The translations under genes and the position numbers were made by a program. A DNA stretch of 64,000 bases, from NCBI RefSeq assembly GCF_947648125.1, contig NZ_CANSMR010000014.1, positions 143,069 through 207,068 of the forward strand, read 5' to 3'. This document shows, in pieces, positions 24,281 to 33,336 of the stretch; the stretch's first letter is position 1, and the number at the start of each line of letters is the position of its first letter. A model generated the notes under the pieces. The model was not told where the DNA came from, searched no databases, and saw only the letters and a program-made list of their open reading frames with translations. Source of the DNA: an uncultured Bradyrhizobium sp. (lineage in GTDB: Bacteria > Pseudomonadota > Alphaproteobacteria > Rhizobiales > Xanthobacteraceae).

Positions 24281-25057
24281 ATGGCTTCCGCCGATATTGT
24301 ACGAGTATTCCTTGCAGCGTTGGGTCTGGCGATGGGGGCATGTGAGGCTTCAGCAGAATTCCTGCCGGGTACACCTTGCCCCGAAGGATTTACCTGCTTT
24401 TCTGCCGAACCACGCGACGGCGTGTGCCAGCACCCTGACGTGATCCTCGACAAGGAGATGAAGGTCACTCGCGTCGACGGCGATCAGTTCTCGCCAGAAC
24501 GCGAACGCGCTTGCATCGCGCAAACGGTGGGATCAGTCGTTCGAAGCGACACCGGTCTTCATCTGAAGCTCGACAACGCCAAATCCAGATCCTTCAAGGA
24601 CAAGGCTGACTGCGAACGAAGCCCGGACACCTGCGAACGCTTCTCGCTTTACGACTACTTCCCGAAAGGCAGGTTGTTCCTGGTTCACGATCAGGGTTAT
24701 GAGAGCGACGCGTGGTTCATGGTCAGCCAGCGGGATGGCCGCAAGCAAAGGATTGTCGCGCCCCCGGGCTATTCGCCCCAAAAACGATGGTTGGCTTCGG
24801 TCTATGCGACTGAAGGACCTGATGATGCCAACAATGGCTTCGACATCCTGCCGGCGGACATGAACACGAATGAACCTGCCATCCATTACAGACCCACCGA
24901 CTACGAACTTTGGGAATTTGTCCGCTGGGATGGAGAAGATCGTCTCTTGCTGAACGTGACGGTTCACGAAAATGGCAGTTCGGCGCTCGTCACTCGCCCC
25001 GCCGAAGCGAGTTTGATGAAGGGAAAATGGGTCCTCAATAAATCGTCGCCACGTTAA
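24281..25057 (+). CDS. Exported hypothetical protein (258 aa)
   Basis: ATG 24281 gives MASADIVRVFLAALGLAMGA then CEASAEF, a plausible Sec signal peptide. The mature part has several Cys (PCPEGFTCFSAE, GVCQHPD, ACIAQT, DCERSPDTCERF) and beta-rich segments such as GRLFLVHDQGYESDAWFMVSQ. No catalytic motif or family is recognised. Periplasmic location is inferred. It is separated by 85 bases from the toxin gene and probably has its own promoter. Confidence 0.65.
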   Translation: MASADIVRVFLAALGLAMGACEASAEFLPGTPCPEGFTCFSAEPRDGVCQHPDVILDKEMKVTRVDGDQFSPERERACIAQTVGSVVRSDTGLHLKLDNAKSRSFKDKADCERSPDTCERFSLYDYFPKGRLFLVHDQGYESDAWFMVSQRDGRKQRIVAPPGYSPQKRWLASVYATEGPDDANNGFDILPADMNTNEPAIHYRPTDYELWEFVRWDGEDRLLLNVTVHENGSSALVTRPAEASLMKGKWVLNKSSPR

Positions 25058-25407
25058 TCCGGTTCGGCTTCAACGGCGGGATCTGCCGACAAGATGAGGG
25101 ACGCACTTTACCCCCGCGAGAACTGTTCGGCTGTTGACGCGCCCTGACGTGCGTGTCCGATTTGAACGGCTTATACTAAGTGTAGGGGACCTGCTTTGCC
25201 CGTTGCCGCAGCCGGTCACGTTCTCGCAAAACGACTACCGTCTTGATCTCCGTAGCGAGAGCCTTGGCCGCATCAATCGCGGACGCGAAAGTGCGTGTCA
25301 GCTTCGACGCGATCGAGCAAGAACTGAGTGGCCCGGCTCCCGAAGACTCCACGCTCGCGGACAGTCAGCGCTCCGTGATTTAACAACACGCGGCCAGAGA
25401 GTGCTCG
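25058..25407. other. Intergenic stretch with a possible gene remnant
   Basis: No complete gene is visible. A short frame ending at 25383 contains VARALAASIADAKVRVSFDA and EQELSGPAPEDSTLAD, which looks like the tail of a real protein but lacks a start. TTGACG near 25134 and TATACT near 25174 are promoter-like, though too far apart to form one promoter. Confidence 0.35.
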
Positions 25408-25485
25408 TCGAATTTGCCCTCGCCCTCGTAGCCCGTTAGTGGCATCGCGCCCGATACAAGCCGTTGCAATAACGATGAAATTTCC

Positions 25486-25566
25486 TTTTGTGACAGTTTT
25501 GTGACAGTCGAGATCTTGGTAGCCGAATGGCGTCGACACGAAGCCCGCTGGCATCGACACGAAGCC
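25486..25566 (+). promoter_or_regulatory. Phased direct repeats upstream of the S24-like regulator, copy 1
   Basis: TTTTGTGACAG occurs twice in perfect tandem (25486-25496, 25497-25507), an 11-base period. Then TGGCGTCGACACGAAGCC (25528-25545) and TGGCATCGACACGAAGCC (25549-25566) recur at 21 bases. One- and two-turn spacing suggests protein binding to one face of DNA. Confidence 0.65.
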
Positions 25567-25637
25567 GAATGAGGCCGAATTAGACCCCTTTGGATCGGAT
25601 TAGACGGAGGGAAAATCCAGCAAAATCAATGGTTTCG

Positions 25638-25673
25638 AACCTCGCGGAGTATCTAGCGAATACACGCGAGGTT
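25638..25673. promoter_or_regulatory. Nested dyad operator candidate, copy 1
   Basis: Outer arms AACCTCGC (25638-25645) and GCGAGGTT (25666-25673) enclose inner arms GTAT (25649-25652) and ATAC (25660-25663). It lies ten bases before a leader ORF and is a likely binding site for the regulator encoded downstream. Confidence 0.6.
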
Positions 25674-25683
25674 AGGAAAAACA

Positions 25684-25731
25684 ATGACTTATGAGCTATT
25701 TGGTGTGCATTTGGCGGGAGATCATTCGTGA
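25684..25731 (+). CDS. 15-residue leader ORF, copy 1
   Basis: ATG 25684, preceded by TTAGGAAAAAC, encodes MTYELFGVHLAGDHS and its TGA overlaps the GTG start at 25728 (GTGA). It could couple or regulate translation of the regulator gene. Short length makes the call tentative. Confidence 0.4.
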   Translation: MTYELFGVHLAGDHS

Positions 25732-26900
25732 TCAAACCGCATCAAACGAATCCGCTTTTCGGCAACGACAGGGCCCTTGATCGGCTCACCGAGGGTCTCC
25801 GATCTGGTAATGGTCGCGGCAGGAGAAAGCGGCGAATGAGTCGAGCCTATCTCGGCGACCCATCGAAGGCAAACCGGCTGCATGCGGCTCGGAAAAAAGC
25901 TGGTTTCAAGTCCGGCCGCGCGGCCGCGCTCCACTTCGGATGGTCGGTTGCCACTTATCGCGCCCATGAGACAGCGACGCGTTATCTCCACGACGAGACG
26001 GCCAAGATCTATGCGTCTGCGTTCATGGTTAACACCGAATGGCTCCTCCGTGGGTTGGGCGCTGGCCCGGCCGTAGATCCAGTCCGCGCCACCCAATTCA
26101 AGAACAAGATCGAGCGCAAGGCCGAACTGGCAAAGAGCGATCCAGCTGCGTCGTCCGGCCGGCGGCTTCGGCTTGCGCGACGCCTGGCTGGCTTCCGCTC
26201 AACGACTGCCGCAGCCGCGACGACCGGGTTGATGCGCACCACCCTCAGTGCGCACGAGACCGGCCAAAACTCCCTCTCCGAAAAAATGGCGCTGCTGTAC
26301 GCCGAGGCCTTCCGCGTCAGTGCGGATTGGTTAACAACAGGGAAACTACCTTCTGGCTACCCGTGGGATATCGAGCAGCAATTGCCGTCGATCATCGAGA
26401 CATATGGCGAATTGGATAAAGACGCCATGGAGGCTCTAAGTCACCTTTTGCCCGCGACCAGCCTGCCGCCTGAAGAGGTTCGCAAGGTCAGCCCCCCGGT
26501 TCGGCCGAAAGCCGAAAAGGACATCAAGACGGATATGGTCCCTGAGATATCCGCCCGGCATCTATTCCGGGGCCTGGTATCCGGAGACTTGGCTGATGTG
26601 CCCCACGAGCACATGTGGTCGTTTCCGCATCGGTATGTGACGGAAGTCCTCGGTGGAAATCTGCCGACGACCGTAATTGTGGCGCTTGGGTCGCGAGTGA
26701 AAGAACTTCACCGCGGCGATCGCATCATTGTCGATATGTCTGCCCGAGTAGCCGTGGCAGGGGGAACTTTCGTTTTGGTCAATCAGCACGGAAACTTCGA
26801 TCTGATCGAACCCAAAGAGGGCGAGGGTCTTGTTTCAGTCCCCCCGCAATCGGGGTGGAGGATCTTCGGAAAGAGGATCGGACGAGTCACGACGGGATGA
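25728..26900 (+). CDS. Double-HTH regulator with S24-like C terminus, copy 1
   Basis: Two related HTH units occur: SKANRLHAARKKAGFKSGRAA with an ATYRAHE helix (about 45-110), and GRRLRLARRLAGFRSTTAAA with TLSAHETG (about 140-205); both are followed by an aromatic-Trp-Leu helix (TEWLLRGL, ADWLTTGK). The C-terminal 110 residues resemble the LexA/CI S24 fold, with GDRIIVDMS and GGTFVLVNQHG, but the usual S-M-x-P around the nucleophile and the catalytic Lys are not seen, so self-cleavage is unlikely. It is probably a phage- or element-type repressor. GTG 25728 has GGGAG before it and overlaps a leader stop; ATG 25836 with AGGAG is an equally good start. Confidence 0.75.
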   Translation: MIKPHQTNPLFGNDRALDRLTEGLRSGNGRGRRKRRMSRAYLGDPSKANRLHAARKKAGFKSGRAAALHFGWSVATYRAHETATRYLHDETAKIYASAFMVNTEWLLRGLGAGPAVDPVRATQFKNKIERKAELAKSDPAASSGRRLRLARRLAGFRSTTAAAATTGLMRTTLSAHETGQNSLSEKMALLYAEAFRVSADWLTTGKLPSGYPWDIEQQLPSIIETYGELDKDAMEALSHLLPATSLPPEEVRKVSPPVRPKAEKDIKTDMVPEISARHLFRGLVSGDLADVPHEHMWSFPHRYVTEVLGGNLPTTVIVALGSRVKELHRGDRIIVDMSARVAVAGGTFVLVNQHGNFDLIEPKEGEGLVSVPPQSGWRIFGKRIGRVTTG

Positions 26901-27372
26901 TGGGAGCGGGCGCAAGAAGTGGCGGTTCACAAAAGCTTTGGCGGCAACCGGCTCTTGGGTTAGGAGCCGCTCATTCGCGGCCCGCGCCAACGATCCCATC
27001 GGATTTGCCTGCCGGCACCCTCGATCTGCCCCGGCGGCTGGGTCTCTAATGCAGGAGATCGGCCAAGCGCGGCGATCGGGTCGTCGTCGATTCGTCTTAT
27101 ACTAACCTCGTGCGGCTCTGCTCGCTTTGCGCTGGAACGGATGAGGTTGCGATCCATCGTGGGGAGCCCTTGATTTGGAGTGCCATTGCTCATCGCATGA
27201 CCGAAGTCGGTGATCCAGTCGCAAGGACTCGCCCACAGTGCGCTTTTCATTCTCCTGGCGCGATCCTCCTCGAGGAGCTCCCAAAAGGCTAGGACTCCCC
27301 CAAGCCCGCGAAGACCAGAAGCATCCCCTCGTCAAGCACGTCTAGACCTGGCGGCGGTGCGAAAGTATGCGA
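26901..27372. other. Downstream tail of repeat copy 1, no clear gene
   Basis: Frames on both strands lack support. CTTATACTAA near 27093 resembles a similar string at 25170. The stretch is duplicated with the gene. Confidence 0.4.
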
Positions 27373-27450
27373 TCGAATTTGCCCTCGCCCTCGTAGCCCG
27401 TTAGTGGCATCGCGCCCGATACAAGCCGTTGCAATAACGATGAAATTTCC

Positions 27451-27531
27451 TTTTGTGACAGTTTTGTGACAGTCGAGATCTTGGTAGCCGAATGGCGTCG
27501 ACACGAAGCCCGCTGGCATCGACACGAAGCC
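27451..27531 (+). promoter_or_regulatory. Phased direct repeats upstream of the S24-like regulator, copy 2
   Basis: Same 11-base tandem TTTTGTGACAG pair and 21-base-spaced 18-mers as at 25486-25566. Confidence 0.62.
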
Positions 27532-27602
27532 GAATGAGGCCGAATTAGACCCCTTTGGATCGGATTAGACGGAGGGAAAATCCAGCAAAATCAATGGTTT
27601 CG

Positions 27603-27638
27603 AACCTCGCGGAGTATCTAGCGAATACACGCGAGGTT
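27603..27638. promoter_or_regulatory. Nested dyad operator candidate, copy 2
   Basis: Identical to the dyad at 25638-25673, with AACCTCGC and GCGAGGTT outer arms. Confidence 0.58.
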
Positions 27639-27648
27639 AGGAAAAACA

Positions 27649-27696
27649 ATGACTTATGAGCTATTTGGTGTGCATTTGGCGGGAGATCATTCGTGA
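27649..27696 (+). CDS. 15-residue leader ORF, copy 2
   Basis: Identical to the leader at 25684-25731, again overlapping the downstream GTG start by four bases. Confidence 0.38.
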   Translation: MTYELFGVHLAGDHS

Positions 27697-28865
27697 TCAA
27701 ACCGCATCAAACGAATCCGCTTTTCGGCAACGACAGGGCCCTTGATCGGCTCACCGAGGGTCTCCGATCTGGTAATGGTCGCGGCAGGAGAAAGCGGCGA
27801 ATGAGTCGAGCCTATCTCGGCGACCCATCGAAGGCAAACCGGCTGCATGCGGCTCGGAAAAAAGCTGGTTTCAAGTCCGGCCGCGCGGCCGCGCTCCACT
27901 TCGGATGGTCGGTTGCCACTTATCGCGCCCATGAGACAGCGACGCGTTATCTCCACGACGAGACGGCCAAGATCTATGCGTCTGCGTTCATGGTTAACAC
28001 CGAATGGCTCCTCCGTGGGTTGGGCGCTGGCCCGGCCGTAGATCCAGTCCGCGCCACCCAATTCAAGAACAAGATCGAGCGCAAGGCCGAACTGGCAAAG
28101 AGCGATCCAGCTGCGTCGTCCGGCCGGCGGCTTCGGCTTGCGCGACGCCTGGCTGGCTTCCGCTCAACGACTGCCGCAGCCGCGACGACCGGGTTGATGC
28201 GCACCACCCTCAGTGCGCACGAGACCGGCCAAAACTCCCTCTCCGAAAAAATGGCGCTGCTGTACGCCGAGGCCTTCCGCGTCAGTGCGGATTGGTTAAC
28301 AACAGGGAAACTACCTTCTGGCTACCCGTGGGATATCGAGCAGCAATTGCCGTCGATCATCGAGACATATGGCGAATTGGATAAAGACGCCATGGAGGCT
28401 CTAAGTCACCTTTTGCCCGCGACCAGCCTGCCGCCTGAAGAGGTTCGCAAGGTCAGCCCCCCGGTTCGGCCGAAAGCCGAAAAGGACATCAAGACGGATA
28501 TGGTCCCTGAGATATCCGCCCGGCATCTATTCCGGGGCCTGGTATCCGGAGACTTGGCTGATGTGCCCCACGAGCACATGTGGTCGTTTCCGCATCGGTA
28601 TGTGACGGAAGTCCTCGGTGGAAATCTGCCGACGACCGTAATTGTGGCGCTTGGGTCGCGAGTGAAAGAACTTCACCGCGGCGATCGCATCATTGTCGAT
28701 ATGTCTGCCCGAGTAGCCGTGGCAGGGGGAACTTTCGTTTTGGTCAATCAGCACGGAAACTTCGATCTGATCGAACCCAAAGAGGGCGAGGGTCTTGTTT
28801 CAGTCCCCCCGCAATCGGGGTGGAGGATCTTCGGAAAGAGGATCGGACGAGTCACGACGGGATGA
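27693..28865 (+). CDS. Double-HTH regulator with S24-like C terminus, copy 2
   Basis: The encoded 390 residues are identical to those of copy 1: two HTH units, then the S24-like region lacking the catalytic Lys. Two copies with the same operators would double the repressor dose. ATG 27801 is the alternative start. If the duplication is an assembly artefact, this gene does not exist separately. Confidence 0.72.
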   Translation: MIKPHQTNPLFGNDRALDRLTEGLRSGNGRGRRKRRMSRAYLGDPSKANRLHAARKKAGFKSGRAAALHFGWSVATYRAHETATRYLHDETAKIYASAFMVNTEWLLRGLGAGPAVDPVRATQFKNKIERKAELAKSDPAASSGRRLRLARRLAGFRSTTAAAATTGLMRTTLSAHETGQNSLSEKMALLYAEAFRVSADWLTTGKLPSGYPWDIEQQLPSIIETYGELDKDAMEALSHLLPATSLPPEEVRKVSPPVRPKAEKDIKTDMVPEISARHLFRGLVSGDLADVPHEHMWSFPHRYVTEVLGGNLPTTVIVALGSRVKELHRGDRIIVDMSARVAVAGGTFVLVNQHGNFDLIEPKEGEGLVSVPPQSGWRIFGKRIGRVTTG

Positions 28866-29707
28866 TGGGAGCGGGCGCAAGAAGTGGCGGTTCACAAAAG
28901 CTTTGGCGGCAACCGGCTCTTGGGTTAGGAGCCGCTCATTCGCGGCCCGCGCCAACGATCCCATCGGATTTGCCTGCCGGCACCCTCGATCTGCCCCGGC
29001 GGCTGGGTCTCTAATGCAGGAGATCGGCCAAGCGCGGCGATCGGGTCGTCGTCGATTCGTCTTATACTAACCTCGTGCGGCTCTGCTCGCTTTGCGCTGG
29101 AACGGATGAGGTTGCGATCCATCGTGGGGAGCCCTTGATTTGGAGTGCCATTGCTCATCGCATGACCGAAGTCGGTGATCCAGTCGCAAGGACTCGCCCA
29201 CAGTGCGCTTTTCATTCTCCTGGCGCGATCCTCCTCGAGGAGCTCCCAAAAGGCTAGGACTCCCCCAAGCCCGCGAAGACCAGAAGCATCCCCTCGTCAA
29301 GCACGTCTAGACCTGGCGGCGGTGCGAAAGTATGCGATCGCGCCCGCGGCCCACTCGAACGCCACGCCAACCTGCCAAGCAGGTTCACTTCGAGGATAAA
29401 TAGCATCTAGCGCTGAGCTCAAGATCTTGCCTTTCGCTTGGATCGATACCCCTTCAAGTAAGCCGCGTCCGTTCAGCCCTTCGCACTGGTTGTAGAGCGC
29501 GACAAGAACGTGCGCGACTTTGGAGAGGCCACTGCATCGGGAAGCTAACTCGACTTAGCTTCCCGATGAGTCGGTTTTCCCCGCAGTTCCTCGACCATCT
29601 CTCGCTCAGTTGTTGACCCTTGCTGGCACAACTGCGCCAATGCCGGCGGATGGTTCGGACGTTGTGCTTCCGCACCGATGAGCACTGCTAGATTGGGAGA
29701 GTGAGTG
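28866..29707. other. End of repeat copy 2 and unique sequence without a clear gene
   Basis: Bases 28866-29337 repeat 26901-27372. The unique 29341-29700 has short frames on both strands with no ribosome site or family feature. GAAGCTAACTCGACTTAGCTTC near 29540 forms a possible hairpin with no T run. Confidence 0.4.
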
Positions 29708-30232
29708 ATGTTGACCGAGAATCTGACGCCAGCAAATATCCAAGATTTTCTCAAACGATTGTTGGCTGCGATTGAGCTCGATCAGGTGAACGTCGACGCT
29801 CTGCCGTCAGAGAGCTTCTCGATTGACTACGACGAAAGCATGTGGCGCACGTTGCGGCAGGATCATTGCGCCTATATCGAGAAATTGCTCTCTACCGCCG
29901 ATGCGATTCCGCCGGTCGTGCTCAAGCAGTTGACCGAAATTGCGACGGCTTATGAGCCCGCACATGTCGGAAGCATTTTGCAAGGTCTGTTCGCCGAGGT
30001 GGTCAGCGGCAGCTGCGCGGAAGACGTTGGAACGACGACGGCGTTCTTTAGCGCGCTGATCAAGGAGATGAGCGGACAGCGCGAAGGCGCCCCTCGCCAG
30101 AGAAGCGCTCAAGCGTCGATTTTACAGTGGCTATCCCCTACCGATCCTCTGCGGATTGCTCTAGATCCTGAAGTTCAATCTGAGCAGTCACAGGTCCGGC
30201 CGCTGGACATCGCACGTCTTCGCAGAGCCTAG
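29708..30232 (+). CDS. Hypothetical helical protein (174 aa)
   Basis: ATG 29708 has a GGGAGAGTG stretch upstream; GTG 29705 is an alternative start. The product MLTENLTPANIQDFLKRLLAA continues mostly helical and acidic, with HVGSILQGLFAEVV and TTAFFSALIKEM. It has no signal peptide, membrane helix or motif I recognise. The C-terminal 50 residues are Gln/Ser-rich. It lies alone between the duplication and the hydroxylase genes. Confidence 0.55.
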   Translation: MLTENLTPANIQDFLKRLLAAIELDQVNVDALPSESFSIDYDESMWRTLRQDHCAYIEKLLSTADAIPPVVLKQLTEIATAYEPAHVGSILQGLFAEVVSGSCAEDVGTTTAFFSALIKEMSGQREGAPRQRSAQASILQWLSPTDPLRIALDPEVQSEQSQVRPLDIARLRRA

Positions 30233-30516
30233 GGCGGTTATCAGGTGCGGCTCTAGACCGCCGGATCTCTTAAGCTTCGCGTTCGAGCAGCGGCGACCCG
30301 CCCTCCCCTCTTACTGTAGGCGTCGTACTACCCGAAGAGTCGCCGGTTAAATAGTTACGACCCGCCGCAGGCATTTCTATGAAGGTCCCGGCCATGGGAC
30401 GGCGCGTTCACCTGGCAGGACAATGGATGCTGGCCGACGCGCTATGTCGCGCGATGCGGGACGTTCGCGAGTTTTTCGCGGAGCAAACAGAGGCTGGCCT
30501 TCGAAGGTCGCCAGGA
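30233..30516. other. Intergenic stretch, boundary of accessory and catabolic DNA
   Basis: I see no gene. A possible hairpin of GGCGGT and ACCGCC arms just after the preceding stop could end transcription. Confidence 0.35.
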
Positions 30517-32742
30517 TCAGGACAGTGACGCTTTCACGCGTTCCGGCGTCATGGGCAGCTCGCGCAATCGCCGGCCGGTCGCATGGGCAAACGCATTGGC
30601 GAGGGCAGCCGACGTTGGCGGCAGCGAGCCTTCGCCCGCTCCGAGCGACGGATCGCTCCGCTGCATCAGAACGATGTCGATACTGGGAACCTCGGGGAAT
30701 GTGAGGACGGAATAGCCCGACCAGTCCCTGCTCGTGATCTGGCGTCGGTCGAAAGCGACCTGCTCCTTCAGCGCGAGACTGACTGCCTGCACGATCCCGC
30801 CTTCGAGCTGATTCTTCGCGCCGTCAGGATTGACGACGAGACCGAGATCGGCCGCGATCACTACGCGAGGGACCTTGATGACGCCAGTCTTGCGGTCGAC
30901 GTCGACGTCGACGGCCACGGCCGCATACATCCCGATGCTCTTGTAGCGGCAGAACGCCAGGCCGCGGCCGCGCTGGCCATCGCCTTCCTTTCCTGGAGTC
31001 CAGCCCGCCCTGTCGGCAGCGGCCTGCAGCACGGCTTTCGCGCGGGGATCCCTGAGATGCGCGAGGCGGAATGCGAGGGAATCGCTGCCGGCCGCCTGCG
31101 CGAGCTCATCCATGAAGGACTCGATGGCAAAAATGTTGCCGTGCGATCCGAGCGTCCGGAACGAGCCGTTGCGCACGGGCGTATCGAGCAGCAGATGATA
31201 CCGGATTTCCTTGCGCGGCAGCTCATAGGAAGGCACCGCATTGCGGTCTCCGTCGCCGAACGGCTGAGGGATATGCGGCGCCGGAGATTTGACGAAGGGC
31301 GTTTTCAAATCCCAGGCGGCGAGCAGATTGACGCCGCCGGCCTGCCCCGGCCGCATCGCGTGGCTGTTGCTCCAGACGTCGTAGGACCAGTCGACGATCC
31401 TGCCGTCGGATCCGAGCGCCGCCTCGACCTTCATCGCCATTGCCGGACCAAACGGCGCCCACGCGAACTCGTCGTCCCGCATCCATTGCAGCTTGACCGG
31501 CACGCCCGGAACGGCACGCGCGACGAGCACTGCGTCGAGTGCAACGTCATCGGCGCCGTTGTGCCCGTAGCATCCGGCGCCAGACATATGAACGACGTCG
31601 ACCTCGCCGGTCTGCAGGCTCAACACTTTGGCCAGGTCGCCCCTCAGCGGAAACGCGCCCTGGGTGTGCGACCACACCGTCATATGTCCATCCTTCAACC
31701 ACGCGACTGCGCAGGACGGGCCGATCGCGGCATGCGAGAGATAGGCGCGGGAGTATTCCGCACTGAGCCGTCTGGCTTCGCCCGGCGCCGGCTCCGACTG
31801 ACCGGCGGTGCCCACAACGATGGTTTCCGCGCGCAGCTTCTTAAGCTCGGGGCGCAAACTCGCCATGTCGGGAAGCTCGACTGCGTCGTCGCTCCAACGC
31901 GCGCTTGCGGCCAGTGCGTCGCGGGCGGCAATCGCCTGCTCCTCACGTCCGGCCGCAACAGCGAGGAAATTGCCGTCGCTGACGACCGCGACCACCCCGG
32001 GACGCGCGCGCACGGCCGCCTCGTCAAATGCGACAAGCTTTGCGCCATAGCGTGGCGGACGAACCACTCGCGCAAAGACCATGCCGGGAAGCCGGATATC
32101 CTGGACATACGACGGCGCTCCCGTCAGCTTGCCGGGCAGATCGATCCGGTGGACCGACTTGCCGACGATGGCGTAGTCGCCCGGCTTTTTTGGTGCTGTG
32201 GCGAGTGCGATATCTCCCTTCAGCAGACCGGCCCCCTCGTTCGCGAGCTCCCAGAAGCTTGCGCGCCGGCCATCGGCCGCCACGATCGTGCCGTTCCTGA
32301 CTTGCAATTGCTCGGTAGGAACGCCAAACCGACGCGCCGCCGCAGCGAGCAAACGGCCGCGCACCTCGGCACCGGCCGCACGAACGGCGCCGCCGCCCTG
32401 CTCGACCGACTGGCTGCCGAACGTGTATTGCTCATCCGGTCCTCGCGACGTGTCGGCGGAAACCATGCGGATCTTGTCGAAGCCGACGTCGAGCTCTTCC
32501 GCAGCGATCTGCGCCAGCGCAGTCAAAATCCCTTGCCCGAGCTCGGCCTTGCCGGTGAAGACCGTCACCGTCTCATCCGCCTCCAGGCGGATCCAGCCTT
32601 CCAGCTTACGATTGTTGCGCAGGCTGAACGGCACGTTTCCAGGCGCCTGGCCGAATGCCGAAAGGGACGGCAGTGCGAACGTCGCGAGCACCACGCCGAG
32701 CGACCGCGTCAACTGCCTGCGGGACGGCCTCAAAGCACTCAT
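30517..32742 (-). CDS. Molybdopterin-binding large subunit of an IorB-like hydroxylase
   Basis: The protein starts with a twin-arginine signal (RPSRRQLTRSLGVVLATFALPSLSAFGQA), so it is exported folded with its cofactor. Family motifs include GKAELGQGILTALAQIAAEEL, QSVEQGGGAVRAAG, and near the end GEGSLPPTSAALANA with the active-site Glu. This is the xanthine dehydrogenase type, closest in layout to isoquinoline 1-oxidoreductase beta subunits, which insert oxygen from water into N-heterocycles or aldehydes. At 741 residues it has usual length. It overlaps the iron-sulfur subunit gene by four bases (ATGA). Electrons would go to a cytochrome not found here. Confidence 0.9.
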   Translation of the reverse strand: MSALRPSRRQLTRSLGVVLATFALPSLSAFGQAPGNVPFSLRNNRKLEGWIRLEADETVTVFTGKAELGQGILTALAQIAAEELDVGFDKIRMVSADTSRGPDEQYTFGSQSVEQGGGAVRAAGAEVRGRLLAAAARRFGVPTEQLQVRNGTIVAADGRRASFWELANEGAGLLKGDIALATAPKKPGDYAIVGKSVHRIDLPGKLTGAPSYVQDIRLPGMVFARVVRPPRYGAKLVAFDEAAVRARPGVVAVVSDGNFLAVAAGREEQAIAARDALAASARWSDDAVELPDMASLRPELKKLRAETIVVGTAGQSEPAPGEARRLSAEYSRAYLSHAAIGPSCAVAWLKDGHMTVWSHTQGAFPLRGDLAKVLSLQTGEVDVVHMSGAGCYGHNGADDVALDAVLVARAVPGVPVKLQWMRDDEFAWAPFGPAMAMKVEAALGSDGRIVDWSYDVWSNSHAMRPGQAGGVNLLAAWDLKTPFVKSPAPHIPQPFGDGDRNAVPSYELPRKEIRYHLLLDTPVRNGSFRTLGSHGNIFAIESFMDELAQAAGSDSLAFRLAHLRDPRAKAVLQAAADRAGWTPGKEGDGQRGRGLAFCRYKSIGMYAAVAVDVDVDRKTGVIKVPRVVIAADLGLVVNPDGAKNQLEGGIVQAVSLALKEQVAFDRRQITSRDWSGYSVLTFPEVPSIDIVLMQRSDPSLGAGEGSLPPTSAALANAFAHATGRRLRELPMTPERVKASLS

Positions 32743-33206
32743 CGCACCGGCTCCATGGCTGCCCGGCGCACGGCGCTGACGATCCGGTTGTGGCTACCGC
32801 AGCGGCAAAGCTGGTCGGCGAGCGCGCCCCGGATTTCTTCGTCGCTGGGCTTTGAATTGCGATCGAGCAGAGTCTTGGCCGCCATGATCATGCCGTTCGA
32901 ACAATAGCCGCATTGGGCGGCCTGCTCGTCGATGAAAGCCTTCTGCAGAGGATGCGGCCTTTGCAGCGTACCCAATCCCTCCAGCGTGATGATGGGGTCA
33001 TTTCCGACATCTCTCAGTGCGATCGAGCAGGTACGTGTCAGCTTGCCGCCGACCGATGCGGCGCAGGCACCGCATTGTCCGAGACCGCAGCCGAACTTCG
33101 GACCATTCAATCCGAGATCGTTCCGCAGCACGTAGAGCAGCGGCGTCTCGGGTGCCGCGGTCACCTCATGGGATTCGCCGTTGACCGTGATCCAGTATGA
33201 CATCAT
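32739..33206 (-). CDS. [2Fe-2S] small subunit of an IorA-like hydroxylase
   Basis: The plant-type cluster site GCGLGQCGACAASV with a later Cys in LTRTCSI, and the second cluster CGYCSNGMIM and CRCGSHNRI, are all present, as in 150-residue small subunits of molybdenum hydroxylases. It passes electrons from the molybdenum centre. It has no signal peptide and would be exported as a complex with the large subunit. Its start has ATGATG at 33206, either of which may be used. Confidence 0.92.
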   Translation of the reverse strand: MMSYWITVNGESHEVTAAPETPLLYVLRNDLGLNGPKFGCGLGQCGACAASVGGKLTRTCSIALRDVGNDPIITLEGLGTLQRPHPLQKAFIDEQAAQCGYCSNGMIMAAKTLLDRNSKPSDEEIRGALADQLCRCGSHNRIVSAVRRAAMEPVR

Positions 33207-33336
33207 CCACCCAACGCAATGCGCGGGCCGGACTCACGATTCAAGCGGAGTTCGGCCAGTGTGATAGGCACTTATGATGGCGCGAGTGCCAGAGTCGTGG
33301 ACAAAATCAGCATCCCCGGGCCGGCATGGAAGCAGC

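Larger units (their letters stand above)
25408..27372. repeat. Tandem duplication, copy 1 (1,965 bp)
   Basis: Every base I compared, including the full upstream region, gene and downstream tail, recurs at +1,965. The copy carries a regulator gene with its own upstream elements. Its boundaries coincide with TCG at 25408, 27373 and 29338, a three-base microhomology. Confidence 0.93.
27373..29337. repeat. Tandem duplication, copy 2 (1,965 bp)
   Basis: Identical to 25408-27372 as far as I can compare, with the same genes and sites at +1,965. It ends at TCG (29338-29340), after which the sequence no longer matches. Absence of any difference means a recent event or an assembly error. Confidence 0.93.

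Noticed and set aside
25408-29340. Reading the duplication as an insertion sequence or composite transposon
   Set aside because: No transposase, no terminal inverted repeats and no target-site duplication beyond TCG.
30583-32907. Long rightward frame of 774 codons
   Set aside because: It lies opposite the IorB-like gene, which has full family motifs; the frame is a high-GC shadow rich in Arg and His.
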